Of a stretch of 64,000 nucleotides of DNA, positions 8,691-17,129 are shown piece by piece. The DNA lies in the NCBI RefSeq assembly GCF_014192225.1, contig NZ_JACHXS010000001.1:956440-1020439 (forward strand). Reading direction: 5' to 3'. The notes beneath the pieces are model-generated. The model was not told the DNA's origin. It was given only the letters and a program-made list of their open reading frames with translations, and ran no database searches. Numbering within the stretch: position 1 is the first letter of the stretch; each line of letters starts with the position of its first letter. The position numbers and the translations under genes were made by a program. This stretch comes from Pseudoduganella umbonata (GTDB taxonomy: Bacteria > Pseudomonadota > Gammaproteobacteria > Burkholderiales > Burkholderiaceae_D).

Positions 8691-10550
8691 TCATTGTGAT
8701 CGGATGGTGGCCTGGTCGCCGCCCCCGTACATCGCTTCCACCTGCGCCGCGCGCCGCGCCAGCACCGCCGCCTGGTTGACGGATCCCTTGTCCGTCAGCT
8801 CGCGGTGATCGATCGACGGCGGCTCTTCCTGCAGCCGCAGCATCGCCACCTCGGTCGACGAACCGGTCGACCCGGCGTTCAGCTGCCGCAGTAGCCCGGC
8901 GAAGAATGCCCGCACCGGCGCGCTGGCCAGCACCTGTGCCGCGCTCGCGCCGGCGTCCAGTCCCGACAGGACCTGGCAGTGTTCCATGCGGGGAAATACC
9001 AGCAGCCCGACGGCATGCCGGTCGATCCCGGTCACCACGGTGTCCAGCACGTACGGGGCGCCCATGCTGATCACCTTCGCGCGCAGCGGTCCGACGCTGA
9101 CGAAGGTCCCTGTAGCCAGCTTGAAATCCTCGGCGATGCGGCCGTCGAACATGAAGCCCAGCTCGGGCTGCGCGGGATCGGCGAAGCGCAGCGCGTCGCC
9201 GGTGCAGTAGTAGCCCTCGTCGTCGAACGCCTCGGCCGTGAGGGACGGCATGCGCCAGTAGCCCGGCATCACGTGCGGGCCCTTGAAGCGCGCTTCCAGC
9301 TTGCCGCCGACCGGCACCAGTTTTACCTGGCATCCCGGCGCCGGCACGCCCACATAGCCGGCCCGCACGATCGGCCCGGTCCCGAACGTGCACGACGGCG
9401 ACGTTTCGGTCATGCCCAGCCCGGTCATGATGCGGATCGATTCGCCGCAATGGCGCACCGCGATCGCGTCGAGCCGGTCCCAGGCCGCCTGCGACAGCCC
9501 GGCCCCCGCGCAGAAGAACAGCTTGACGCGCGAGAAGAAGGTGGCGCGCAACTGCGGGTCCGCTTCCAGCGCATCCGTCAGCATCTCCCAGCCCTTCGGG
9601 ATGTTGAAGTACACGGTGGGGGCGATTTCCTTCAGGTTGGCCAGCGTGCGCCCGATATCGGCCGGCGTCGGCCGGCCGTCGTCCAGGTACAGCGTGCCGC
9701 CGTTGTACAGCGCGATGCCGACGTTGTGGCTGCCGCCGAACGTGTGGTTCCACGGCAGCCAGTCCACCAGCACGGGCGGTTCCTCGCCGAAGAACGGGAA
9801 CGTCTGCAACAGCATCTGCTGGTTGCTGCTCCACATGCCATGCGTGGTCACCACCGCCTTCGGCTTCTTCGTCGAGCCGGACGTGAACAGGAACTTGGCG
9901 ATCGTCTGCGGCCCGACGGCGGCGTTGGCCGCGTCGACCGACGACGGCGCCGTTTCCAGCAGCGCGGCGAAGCGGGTGGCCTCGAACCGGGATACTTCGC
10001 CGGCCACCTCGCCCACATCGAGGATGAGTTCCGTATCGGAAGGCAGCACGGCGGCGATGGCCCGGCCGAACGCCGCGCCGTCGGACGCGTAGAGCGCCCC
10101 CGGCGTCAGGTGCGCCACCAGTTCGCGCAGCCTGCCGAAATCCGTGGCCACCAGCGAGTATGCCGGCGACACCGGCACATAGGGCACGCCGGCGTACATG
10201 GCGCCCAGCGCCAGCTGGTAATGCTGCAGGTCGTTCCCGGACAGGATCACCAGCGGCCGCTCGGCCGACAGGCCGCGGTCCAGCAGCGCCTGCCCGATGC
10301 GGCGCGCGCGCTCCAGCATGTCCGCATAGGAAAGGCGGATCCATTCGCCGTCCGGCCCGCGCCGGGCCACCAGCGTGCGCTCCGGGAAGTCGCGCGCGCC
10401 GCGCACCAGGCAATCGGTGAAACGGGCCGGCACGTCCCCCAGCGGCGTCTGCGCATCGACGTACCAGCTATCGCCTTCCCGCCGCACCGAAACCTGCGGG
10501 CGGCCGATGGCCACGGGGCGGCACCGCCCCGGCATCTGAGATGCGATCAT
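8691..10550 (-). CDS. fcs: Feruloyl-CoA synthetase
   Basis: A 619-residue acyl-CoA synthetase (ANL superfamily) that activates ferulate or p-coumarate with ATP and CoA. The AMP-binding P-loop is FLFTSGSTKKPKAV, and later motifs include MTGLGMTETSP and YYCTGDALRF. As is usual for Fcs-type enzymes, the end lacks the classic C-terminal lysine domain pattern of acetyl-CoA synthetases and carries DKGSVNQAAVLARRA. The ATG at 10550 has GGAGGG five bases upstream, and this site overlaps the vdh stop codon, so translation of the two genes is probably coupled. Order in the operon: ech, vdh, fcs, binding protein. Confidence 0.93.
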   Translation of the reverse strand: MIASQMPGRCRPVAIGRPQVSVRREGDSWYVDAQTPLGDVPARFTDCLVRGARDFPERTLVARRGPDGEWIRLSYADMLERARRIGQALLDRGLSAERPLVILSGNDLQHYQLALGAMYAGVPYVPVSPAYSLVATDFGRLRELVAHLTPGALYASDGAAFGRAIAAVLPSDTELILDVGEVAGEVSRFEATRFAALLETAPSSVDAANAAVGPQTIAKFLFTSGSTKKPKAVVTTHGMWSSNQQMLLQTFPFFGEEPPVLVDWLPWNHTFGGSHNVGIALYNGGTLYLDDGRPTPADIGRTLANLKEIAPTVYFNIPKGWEMLTDALEADPQLRATFFSRVKLFFCAGAGLSQAAWDRLDAIAVRHCGESIRIMTGLGMTETSPSCTFGTGPIVRAGYVGVPAPGCQVKLVPVGGKLEARFKGPHVMPGYWRMPSLTAEAFDDEGYYCTGDALRFADPAQPELGFMFDGRIAEDFKLATGTFVSVGPLRAKVISMGAPYVLDTVVTGIDRHAVGLLVFPRMEHCQVLSGLDAGASAAQVLASAPVRAFFAGLLRQLNAGSTGSSTEVAMLRLQEEPPSIDHRELTDKGSVNQAAVLARRAAQVEAMYGGGDQATIRSQ

Positions 10551-10559
10551 GTGCCCTCC

Positions 10560-12005
10560 TCAGATCGGGTAGTGGCGCGGCGTGGTCTGCACCGTGATCC
10601 AGCGCAGGTCCGTGAACTCCGCGATCGCGGCCTTGCCGCCGAAGCGCCCATGGCCGCTGGCCTTGACGCCGCCGAACGGCATCTGCGCCTCGTCGTGCAC
10701 GGTGGGCCCGTTGATGTGGCAGATGCCCGATTCGATGCGGCGCGCCACCGCCATCGCGCGGCCGATGTCGCGGCTGAACACCGCGGCGGACAGCCCGTAT
10801 TCGCTGTCGTTGGCCAGCCGGATGCCTTCCTCGTCGCCGTCGAAGCGCACGATCGACACCACCGGGCCGAACGCTTCTTCCCGGTACGCCGCCATCTCCG
10901 TCGTCACGCCATCGATGATCGCCGGCTGCAGCAGGTTCCCGACGGCGCTGGGCACGGCGGGCAGCACCGTGGCACCGCGTTCCACCGCATCGCGCACCAG
11001 CGCTTCGACGCGCTGCGCGGCGGCCGGGTCGACCATGCCGGCCAGCGGCGCATCGGCGTGGGCCGCCTTCAGCGTGGCCGTCTTGGCGGCGAATTTTTCC
11101 AGGAAGGCCGGGGCGATCTTCCGGTCGACCAGGATGCGGTCGGCCGACATGCAGATCTGCCCCTGGTTGAAGAACGACGAGAACGCGGCCGCTTCGACGG
11201 CGGCGTCGATGTCCGCATCGTCCAGCACCACGAGCGGATTCTTGCCGCCCAGTTCCAGCAGCACCGGTTTCAGGTACTTTGCCGCCTGCTGCGCGATGAT
11301 GCGGCCGACGTGCGTGGAACCGGTGAAGTTGATGCGCCGCACCGCCGGGTGGGCGACCAGCGTTTCGACGACAGCGGCCGCGTCCTGCGGCGCATTGGTC
11401 AGCACATTGACGACGCCGGCCGGGAAGCCCGCTTCCTCGAACACGGTGCCGATCAGCCGGTGCAGTGCCGGGCATTGCTCGGACGCTTTCAGGATCACGG
11501 TATTGCCGCAGGCCAGCGGCATCGCCACGGCGCGCGTGGCCAGGATCACCGGCGCATTCCATGGCGCGATGCCCAGTACCACCCCGCATGGCTGGCGCAC
11601 GCCCATCGCCAGCGACCCCGGCACGTCGGACGGGATCACTTCGCCGGCGATCTGGGTCGTCATGCCGGCCGCTTCGCGCAGCATGTTGGCCGCCAGCGTG
11701 ACGTTGAAGCCATACCACATCGGGCTGCCGCCTGCTTCCGCGACGCCGCGCGACACGAAATCGGCGCGGTATTTTTCCATCGTATCGGCCGCTTTCAACA
11801 GCAGGCCGCGGCGCTCGGCCGGCGGCATGGCCGACCAGGCCGGGAATGCGCGCTGCGCGGCATCGGCGGCGCGCCGCGCGTCGTCGACCGTGGCGGCGGC
11901 CGCGCGGGTGGCGGTATCGCCGGTGGCGGGATTGCGGCGCTCGAACTGTGCGCCGTTCGAAGCGGCGGACGGGCTACCGTCCACCAGCAAATCGGTGTCG
12001 AACAT
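10560..12005 (-). CDS. vdh: Vanillin dehydrogenase (aldehyde dehydrogenase)
   Basis: A 481-residue NAD(P)-dependent aldehyde dehydrogenase expected to oxidise vanillin, or 4-hydroxybenzaldehyde from p-coumarate, to the acid. Visible family motifs are APWNAPVIL (150s), FTGSTHVGR (228-235), the general base Glu251 in LELGGKNP, and the nucleophile Cys285 in NQGQICMS. Length is normal. The assignment to vanillin rests on its position between ech and fcs. The aldehyde dehydrogenase family itself is certain. The start has GGAGACACC before ATG. Confidence 0.92.
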   Translation of the reverse strand: MFDTDLLVDGSPSAASNGAQFERRNPATGDTATRAAAATVDDARRAADAAQRAFPAWSAMPPAERRGLLLKAADTMEKYRADFVSRGVAEAGGSPMWYGFNVTLAANMLREAAGMTTQIAGEVIPSDVPGSLAMGVRQPCGVVLGIAPWNAPVILATRAVAMPLACGNTVILKASEQCPALHRLIGTVFEEAGFPAGVVNVLTNAPQDAAAVVETLVAHPAVRRINFTGSTHVGRIIAQQAAKYLKPVLLELGGKNPLVVLDDADIDAAVEAAAFSSFFNQGQICMSADRILVDRKIAPAFLEKFAAKTATLKAAHADAPLAGMVDPAAAQRVEALVRDAVERGATVLPAVPSAVGNLLQPAIIDGVTTEMAAYREEAFGPVVSIVRFDGDEEGIRLANDSEYGLSAAVFSRDIGRAMAVARRIESGICHINGPTVHDEAQMPFGGVKASGHGRFGGKAAIAEFTDLRWITVQTTPRHYPI

Positions 12006-12027
12006 GGTGTCTCCTCTGTGTTCTCGG

Positions 12028-12066
12028 GGGCCGGCGGCGTTGTTATTGTCGCTCTGGCGCCGGCCC
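12028..12066 (-). other. Intercistronic hairpin between ech and vdh
   Basis: GGGCCGGCG and CGCCGGCCC form a perfect 9-bp stem around a 21-base loop, directly after the ech stop codon. There is no U-run, so it is not a standard terminator. It could protect the upstream ech mRNA from 3' decay and so raise ech over vdh and fcs expression. Confidence 0.4.
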
Positions 12067-12095
12067 GTACTATAAAGGATGGATGGGCGAACGGA

Positions 12096-12929
12096 TCAGC
12101 CGCGCTTGTAGGCTTGCAGGCCCGGCTTGATCGTCTTGTCGTCCAGGAACTGCTTCAGCCCTTCCTTGCGGCCTTTTTCCGGATCGCGGTAGTTCGACTG
12201 GTCGGTCTTCGCGTACAGGTAATCTTCGCCCTGCTCCCAGGTCAGCTCGCGGGCGCGCTTGAAGCCCTGCTTGGCATAGCGCAGCACCACCGGATTCTTT
12301 TCCAGCAGGTTGCGCGCCAGCGCGATCACCGCATCGCGCAGTTCTTCCCTGGGTACGCTGCGGTTGACCAGTCCCATCGCGGCCGCCTGCTTGCCGGTGA
12401 AGGTCTCGCCCGTCATGATGTAGTGCAGCGCCTGGCGGTGGCCCATCGTGTCGGCCACGGCCTTGCTGACCAGGTTCCCCGGCGGGATGCCCCAGTTCAC
12501 TTCCGACAGGCCGAATACCGCTTCATCCGCGGCGATCGCCAGGTCGCACGCCACCAGCGGCGAGAAGGCACCGCCGAAACACCAGCCGTTGACCATGGCG
12601 ATCGTCGCCTTGCTGTACATGCGCAGCAGCTTCCACTGCCATTGCGAGCAGTCGCGGCGGATGCGTTCCTGCGTGATCTCGGGCTTGCCGTCCGTCTCGC
12701 GGAAGTATTCCTTCAAGTCCATGCCGGCGGACCAGGATTCGCCCGCGCCGGTCAGCACGATGACCTGCGCGGCATCGTCCAGTTCCAGTGTTTCCAGCAC
12801 GTCGATCATTTCGCGGTTCAGCGTCGGACTCATCGCGTTGCGCTTCTCCGGGCGGTTCAGCGTGATCCAGCCGATGCCATCGGCCACTTCCACTTTCACG
12901 GTCTGCCAGCGTGCTTCGTAGTTGCTCAT
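12096..12929 (-). CDS. ech: p-Hydroxycinnamoyl-CoA hydratase/lyase (feruloyl-CoA to vanillin)
   Basis: A 277-residue crotonase-fold enzyme that hydrates feruloyl-CoA and cleaves it to vanillin and acetyl-CoA. The sequence follows the well-studied Pseudomonas fluorescens HCHL closely from RPEKRNAMSPTLNREMIDVL through to DDKTIKPGLQAYKR. Catalytic Glu143 (FGLSEVNWGIPPGN), Ser123 (AFSPLV) and Tyr239 (EDYLYAK) fall at the same numbers as in that enzyme. It is the first gene of the operon, with GAGGAGA before the ATG and a promoter with two palindromes upstream. Confidence 0.96.
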   Translation of the reverse strand: MSNYEARWQTVKVEVADGIGWITLNRPEKRNAMSPTLNREMIDVLETLELDDAAQVIVLTGAGESWSAGMDLKEYFRETDGKPEITQERIRRDCSQWQWKLLRMYSKATIAMVNGWCFGGAFSPLVACDLAIAADEAVFGLSEVNWGIPPGNLVSKAVADTMGHRQALHYIMTGETFTGKQAAAMGLVNRSVPREELRDAVIALARNLLEKNPVVLRYAKQGFKRARELTWEQGEDYLYAKTDQSNYRDPEKGRKEGLKQFLDDKTIKPGLQAYKRG

Positions 12930-12963
12930 GTCTGTCTCCTCTAGGTCATTGCTTTGTGGGTTG

Positions 12964-12980
12964 TATCAGGCTGCCTGATA
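12964..12980. promoter_or_regulatory. Palindromic operator O1 of the ech-vdh-fcs operon
   Basis: TATCAGGC-T-GCCTGATA is a perfect palindrome with 8-bp arms. Relative to the predicted ech promoter it lies just downstream of the expected transcription start, where a bound repressor would block RNA polymerase. It shares the ATCAGG...CCTGAT core with the sites at 13002 and 14822. MarR-type repressors (FerC/FerR) control such operons in other bacteria, but no cognate regulator gene lies next to this one. Confidence 0.7.
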
Positions 12981-12988
12981 TTAAGTTC

Positions 12989-13017
12989 ATACTAGACCAC
13001 ATCAGGCAGCCTGACAA
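12989..13017 (-). promoter_or_regulatory. Predicted sigma-70 promoter of ech-vdh-fcs operon
   Basis: On the minus strand, TTGTCA (13017-13012) and TAGTAT (12994-12989) are separated by exactly 17 bases, giving a start site near 12982, about 50 bases before the ech ATG. One palindrome covers the -35 element and spacer, and a second lies around the start site, which is a typical repression layout. Confidence 0.65.
13002..13014. promoter_or_regulatory. Palindromic operator O2 of the ech-vdh-fcs operon
   Basis: TCAGGC-A-GCCTGA, arms of 6 bp, overlapping the -35 box and spacer of the predicted ech promoter. Its centre is 36 bases from that of O1. Confidence 0.65.
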
Positions 13018-13034
13018 GCGATTTTTTGCGCGCT

Positions 13035-14801
13035 TTATTTGCAGGCGAAGCTGGCCGCGTCGTCGATGCTGCCGCCCGTATAGGTCGCCACTTTCGGCCA
13101 GCTGCACAGTGGCCGCGTACGGCCGGCGGGAATCGCGCCGAGGCCAGGATTGGCGCTGGCGGTGCGCGCCGTGGCGCGGATCGCCTCCGGCTCGACGCCC
13201 TTCTCCACCCAGTCGACCAGCGCGGTCAGCATGTCGAACTGGTCGGTGGCCGGGCCGCCCGAGCAGTGGTTCATGCCGGGCACCGCGAACACGCGGGCAA
13301 ACGATGGCGTATCGGGGTAGTTCGCCTTCAGCGCATCGAGCCACCTGACCGTGTCGTCGAACGAGAAGACCGGGTCGCTGACGCCGTGGAAGACCATCAC
13401 CTTGCCGCCGCGGCCACGCAGCGTGTCGAGCCGGCCCGGCGTTGCCGGCGTCATGAACGACATCGACGATTCGGCAAACCGGTCCGTCGTCGCATGGATT
13501 TTCGCGGCATCGGTATCGAAATTGAAATTCAGCGCATAGTCGAGCAGCGCAGTGCCGCTCGCTGTCAGCGCAGCGGGATCCGCTGGCGGCGTGGCAAAAA
13601 TCAGTGCCATCGACGGCGCGCCCAGTGTGGCCGTCAGGCCCGGCGCCGTCGCGGAACCGAGCTTCCAGACGCGCCAGCCGCCAGCCGCAAGGCCCGGGTC
13701 CCACGACCAGCGTGTATACAGCGCGGTGCCGGCGGAATTTTTCGGGCCGTCATAGACTTTCTGCAGCGCCGCCTTCTGCGTGGCCGTCAGGCAGGTGCCG
13801 TCCGCCGAAGCGCTGCAGGTCGGCACGTCCTTCGCCAGCGAGAACGTGGCCTGGCAGCGCGCGGTGTCGGCGACCATGCCATCGGCGGCGCCATCGAGCG
13901 CGTCGCAGCGTTCGACGATTTTATTGGCGACCAGACGCAGGTCGAGGTCGGAGAACCCGGCGCCGATGTTGGGCCGGCCATCGGCACCGCGCGGCGCAGC
14001 GGCGGCCAGCGCCTGGGCATCCCACATCTGCGTCACCGCCGCCTGCGGCAGGTTGTAGCCGGGCGCGCCGGCCAGCACGCCGTCGTACTGGTCGCCGAAG
14101 CGGCTGGCTGCAACCAGCCCGTGCCGCCCGCCGTTCGAGCAGCCGACGATGTACGACCGGTCGGGCGCCTTGCCGTAGGCAGCCTTGATCAGGTTCTTCG
14201 CCATCGGCGTCAGCTGGCCGACCGCGTTGTAGCCGTAGTCGATGCGCGCCTGTGGATCGAGGCCGTACACCTGGCCGGCGACCGCGCCCGGACGCGTCGC
14301 ATCCGGCACGTGGCCGGCATCGGAACTGATCACCGCGTAGCCCTGCAGCAGCGCATTGCTGACCGGGCCGCCGCCCGGCAGGTTGCCGAACGCCGCGTTG
14401 CCGCCGCTGATGCTGCCGTCGTTGCCGCCGTTGGCCTGGTAGAAGAAGCGGCCGTTCCAGTCGCGCGGCAGCCGCATTTCAAAACCGATCGCGTACGGCC
14501 GGCCATCGACGCCGGTGCGTTCGTTCATCTTGCCGAGTACCACGCAATGTTCGGGCATCGGCGTGGCAACGCCGTTCAGCGTCTGCGTCACGCTGCCGGC
14601 CGGCGCCAGCGTGGCCGAGGTGATGGCGGTGTTGGCAAATGCCGCGCCGGCGGCAAGCTCGGTGCAGCTGGCAAGCCTGGCGCCGCTGGCGGGCGCGAGG
14701 TGGGTGGACGAAGCGTTCGGGGTGCCGCTGCCGCCACAGGCGGTCAGCGCGGCGGCAAGCGCCACGGCCGTCAGCGCGGGACGGAAGGATGGGTCGTGCA
14801 T
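13035..14801 (-). CDS. Tannase/feruloyl esterase family lipoprotein
   Basis: A 588-residue alpha/beta hydrolase of the tannase/feruloyl esterase family, expected to release ferulate from plant esters. The signal peptide ends in the lipobox LTAC at Cys22, so it is probably anchored in the outer membrane or exported. The nucleophile Ser222 lies in GCSNGGRHG right after Cys221. A C-terminal GMNHCSGGP supplies the His and the second Cys of the family's Cys-bridged catalytic arrangement (CS-D-HC). Its upstream palindrome matches those at the ech promoter, tying it to the ferulate regulon even though it has its own transcript. Confidence 0.88.
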   Translation of the reverse strand: MHDPSFRPALTAVALAAALTACGGSGTPNASSTHLAPASGARLASCTELAAGAAFANTAITSATLAPAGSVTQTLNGVATPMPEHCVVLGKMNERTGVDGRPYAIGFEMRLPRDWNGRFFYQANGGNDGSISGGNAAFGNLPGGGPVSNALLQGYAVISSDAGHVPDATRPGAVAGQVYGLDPQARIDYGYNAVGQLTPMAKNLIKAAYGKAPDRSYIVGCSNGGRHGLVAASRFGDQYDGVLAGAPGYNLPQAAVTQMWDAQALAAAAPRGADGRPNIGAGFSDLDLRLVANKIVERCDALDGAADGMVADTARCQATFSLAKDVPTCSASADGTCLTATQKAALQKVYDGPKNSAGTALYTRWSWDPGLAAGGWRVWKLGSATAPGLTATLGAPSMALIFATPPADPAALTASGTALLDYALNFNFDTDAAKIHATTDRFAESSMSFMTPATPGRLDTLRGRGGKVMVFHGVSDPVFSFDDTVRWLDALKANYPDTPSFARVFAVPGMNHCSGGPATDQFDMLTALVDWVEKGVEPEAIRATARTASANPGLGAIPAGRTRPLCSWPKVATYTGGSIDDAASFACK

Positions 14802-14821
14802 GCAGGTCTCCGGTTATTATG

Positions 14822-14854
14822 GAAGTCAATATCAGGCGTCCTGATATTGACTTC
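14822..14854. promoter_or_regulatory. Palindromic operator upstream of the feruloyl esterase gene
   Basis: Perfect inverted repeat with 15-bp arms (GAAGTCAATATCAGG) around a CGT centre, 21 bases before the esterase ATG. The inner ATATCAGG-N3-CCTGATAT core is the same as in the two ech sites, so one regulator probably controls both transcripts. Confidence 0.75.
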
Positions 14855-14891
14855 ATGGTAACGCCGAAGTCTCTGCCGTGGCAAGTACGCC

Positions 14892-16520
14892 TTACAACAC
14901 GCGGAAGCCGTGCGTACCGTCGCGCTCCAGCTGGTCCACCAGTCCGAACTCCCAGTCCAGGTAAGCCTGCATCGCTTCCTGCCGGTTGTCGGTGCCTTCG
15001 TACGGCCGGCGGTAACGGTCGATCAGCGGCGACGCCAGTCGCGTGGCGCCCTCCTCGACCGGCAGGCCGGCGGCAATCCACGCGCTGGTACCGCCCGACA
15101 GCACGAACACCGGCAGCGCCGTCAGGCCGCGAAGGTCGCCGGCCACGTAGCGCGCCAGCTGGCTGCTGCCGCAGGTCAGCACGAGTCGTTGCGCCGCCGC
15201 CGGCACCGAAGCGAGCGCCTGCCGCAACTGCGAGCGCAGCGCAAAGTACGCTCCCGGGATATGCCGCTTGACGTAGTTGACGCCGCTGGTGAAATCCAGC
15301 ACCACGGTTGCCCCGCGATCTTCGTCGAGCCAGCGCGCCAGCGTGGCGGTATCCACTTCCGGCGTGGCCGGCGGCGCCGGTACGTCGGCCTGCCACGCCG
15401 GCGCCGCGCCGAAATCGGCCGGCACCAGGGCGTCGACCACATGTACCTCGTTGTTCAGCTGCCGCAGCCACGATGCCGTGAGGTTGGCGCGCACGCCGTC
15501 GCTGTCGGCCAGCACGAAACGGGCGCCCCGCACCGGCGCGAACTGTTCGGTTTCCTGCACCAGCTGGCCGCCCGGTGCCGAACGGAAGCCCGGCAGGCTG
15601 CCGTCCGCGTACTCCTCCGGCGTGCGGATGTCGAAGTAATACGTGGTGCGCCCGCTGTCGGCGCGCAGCCGCGCGAGGCCGCCGGCGCCGAGCCGCCCCA
15701 CGCCGGCGCGGTCGGCCAGCGCGCGGGCGCCGGCCGCTGCCTTCGCCCGGTTCTCCTCGGTGACGGGTGGGTGCCGGCGCGCCTGCCCGTGTTCCAGCTG
15801 CTGCCCGGCCAGCGTCCAGCCGATCGTGCCGTTGCGCAGTGCCGCCACCGGATTCGGCAGGCCGGCATTGACCAGCGACTGGGTGCCGATGATGCTGCGC
15901 GTGCGCCCGGCGCAGTTGACGATCACGCGCGTGGCGGGATCGGGTGCCAGTTCGCGCGCCCGCAGCGCCAGCTCGCCGCCCGGCACGCTGATGCTGCCGG
16001 GGATGCTCATGGTCTGGTATTCGTCGTAGCGGCGCGCATCGAGGATGACGATATCGGCGCGGCTGTCGATCAGCGCCTGCACTTCCTGGGCCGACAGCGA
16101 CGGCGTGTGCCGCTGCGCTTCCACCAGTTCGCCGAACGCCTTGCTCGGCACATTCACATCGCGGAACAGCTCGCCGCCGGCGGCGCGCCAGCCGGCAACG
16201 CCGCCCTCCAGCAGCGCCACGTTCGTATAACCCAGTCCGCGCAGGCGAGCCGCCGACGCGGCCGCCAGCCCTTCCCCCCCGTCGAGCAGTACCACCGGCA
16301 CGTCGCGCCGCGGCAGCTTGGTGAATGCTTCCAGTTCGATGCGGCCGTACGGGAAATTGGCCGCGAACAGCGGATGCTCCTGCGCGTGCGGGTCCTCTTC
16401 GCGGACATCGAGCAGCGCGACTTCGTGGCCGGCCAGCAGTGCCTGGCGAACGTCGGCGTATGTGCGCGACGGGAAGCCACCCGCGCCGTTTTTCTGCAGT
16501 TCTTGCAATGGATTGCTCAT
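14892..16520 (-). CDS. Four-domain rhodanese-like sulfurtransferase
   Basis: A 542-residue cytoplasmic protein of four consecutive rhodanese-like domains, roughly residues 15-125, 130-250, 270-380 and 390-520. Domain 2 has the active Cys loop NCAGRTRSI and domain 4 has TCGSSQLA. In domain 1 (LLDGGEGLA) and domain 3 (LADSDGVRAN) Asp replaces Cys, so they are probably inactive structural copies. The only two Cys residues in the protein are the two catalytic ones. ATG at 16520 was chosen because GAAGGG precedes it by six bases. It is the last gene of the long sulfur operon, just after a cysteine dioxygenase-like gene, and probably handles sulfane sulfur released from organosulfur substrates. Confidence 0.85.
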   Translation of the reverse strand: MSNPLQELQKNGAGGFPSRTYADVRQALLAGHEVALLDVREEDPHAQEHPLFAANFPYGRIELEAFTKLPRRDVPVVLLDGGEGLAAASAARLRGLGYTNVALLEGGVAGWRAAGGELFRDVNVPSKAFGELVEAQRHTPSLSAQEVQALIDSRADIVILDARRYDEYQTMSIPGSISVPGGELALRARELAPDPATRVIVNCAGRTRSIIGTQSLVNAGLPNPVAALRNGTIGWTLAGQQLEHGQARRHPPVTEENRAKAAAGARALADRAGVGRLGAGGLARLRADSGRTTYYFDIRTPEEYADGSLPGFRSAPGGQLVQETEQFAPVRGARFVLADSDGVRANLTASWLRQLNNEVHVVDALVPADFGAAPAWQADVPAPPATPEVDTATLARWLDEDRGATVVLDFTSGVNYVKRHIPGAYFALRSQLRQALASVPAAAQRLVLTCGSSQLARYVAGDLRGLTALPVFVLSGGTSAWIAAGLPVEEGATRLASPLIDRYRRPYEGTDNRQEAMQAYLDWEFGLVDQLERDGTHGFRVL

Positions 16521-16535
16521 GGTGCCCTTCAATGG

Positions 16536-17117
16536 TCAAGCCGCGTTGGCATAGCCGGAGCGGAAAGGCTTGCGGCCGCCTTCCCTCGTGTACACCGAGC
16601 GGTCCACGGCGCCGATATCGGCGCCATAAACGTGGATGCCGATGGACACCCGGTCATCGTATGCATTGGAAACCTGGTGGATGTCGCCCAGCGACGGCGA
16701 TACCGCCGTCACCTTGCCGGTCTCCAGCCGTTCGGGCGGGCCGTCCGGCACCAGCGTGCCGTCGTCCAGCCGGCGCCATGCCTGGGACACTTCGGCGCCG
16801 CGCAGAAGCCCGACGAGCCCCCAGACTGTGTGGTCGTGGATCGGTGTCGACTGCCCCGGCCCCCACACAAAGCTGACAACGGAAAAACGTGCCTCGGGGT
16901 CGAGGTACAGCAGATACTGCCGGTAGTACTGCGGGTCGGGCTGCGCCGCTTGCGGCGACAGCCAGCCGTCGGTGCGCAGCAGCTCGCGCAGCAGCGCACC
17001 GCCCTTCGCCACGATGGCCGCTTCATCGGCGCCGCTTTCCAGCAGCACGTCGAAGCCGGCGATGAAATCGCGCAGCGGCGCGGGCAAGGTGGGTGTCGCC
17101 AGGTCCTGGGTCGTCAT
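16536..17117 (-). CDS. Cysteine dioxygenase-like thiol dioxygenase
   Basis: A 193-residue cupin with the iron-binding motif TPIHDHTVWG at about residues 92-100 and a third His in GDIHQVSN. This pattern is shared by bacterial cysteine dioxygenases and 3-mercaptopropionate dioxygenases, which oxidise a thiol to a sulfinate. Which thiol is used cannot be told from the sequence. Apart from the start Met the protein has no Met and no Cys, like several products of this operon. It sits 12 bases after the LLM monooxygenase gene and 15 bases before the rhodanese start. Confidence 0.82.
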   Translation of the reverse strand: MTTQDLATPTLPAPLRDFIAGFDVLLESGADEAAIVAKGGALLRELLRTDGWLSPQAAQPDPQYYRQYLLYLDPEARFSVVSFVWGPGQSTPIHDHTVWGLVGLLRGAEVSQAWRRLDDGTLVPDGPPERLETGKVTAVSPSLGDIHQVSNAYDDRVSIGIHVYGADIGAVDRSVYTREGGRKPFRSGYANAA

Positions 17118-17129
17118 CGCATCCTCCCG

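Noticed and set aside
8979-12944. A 1321-codon open frame opposite the ferulate operon
   Set aside because: Composition is typical of an antisense shadow, while the minus strand carries fcs, vdh and ech with active-site motifs.
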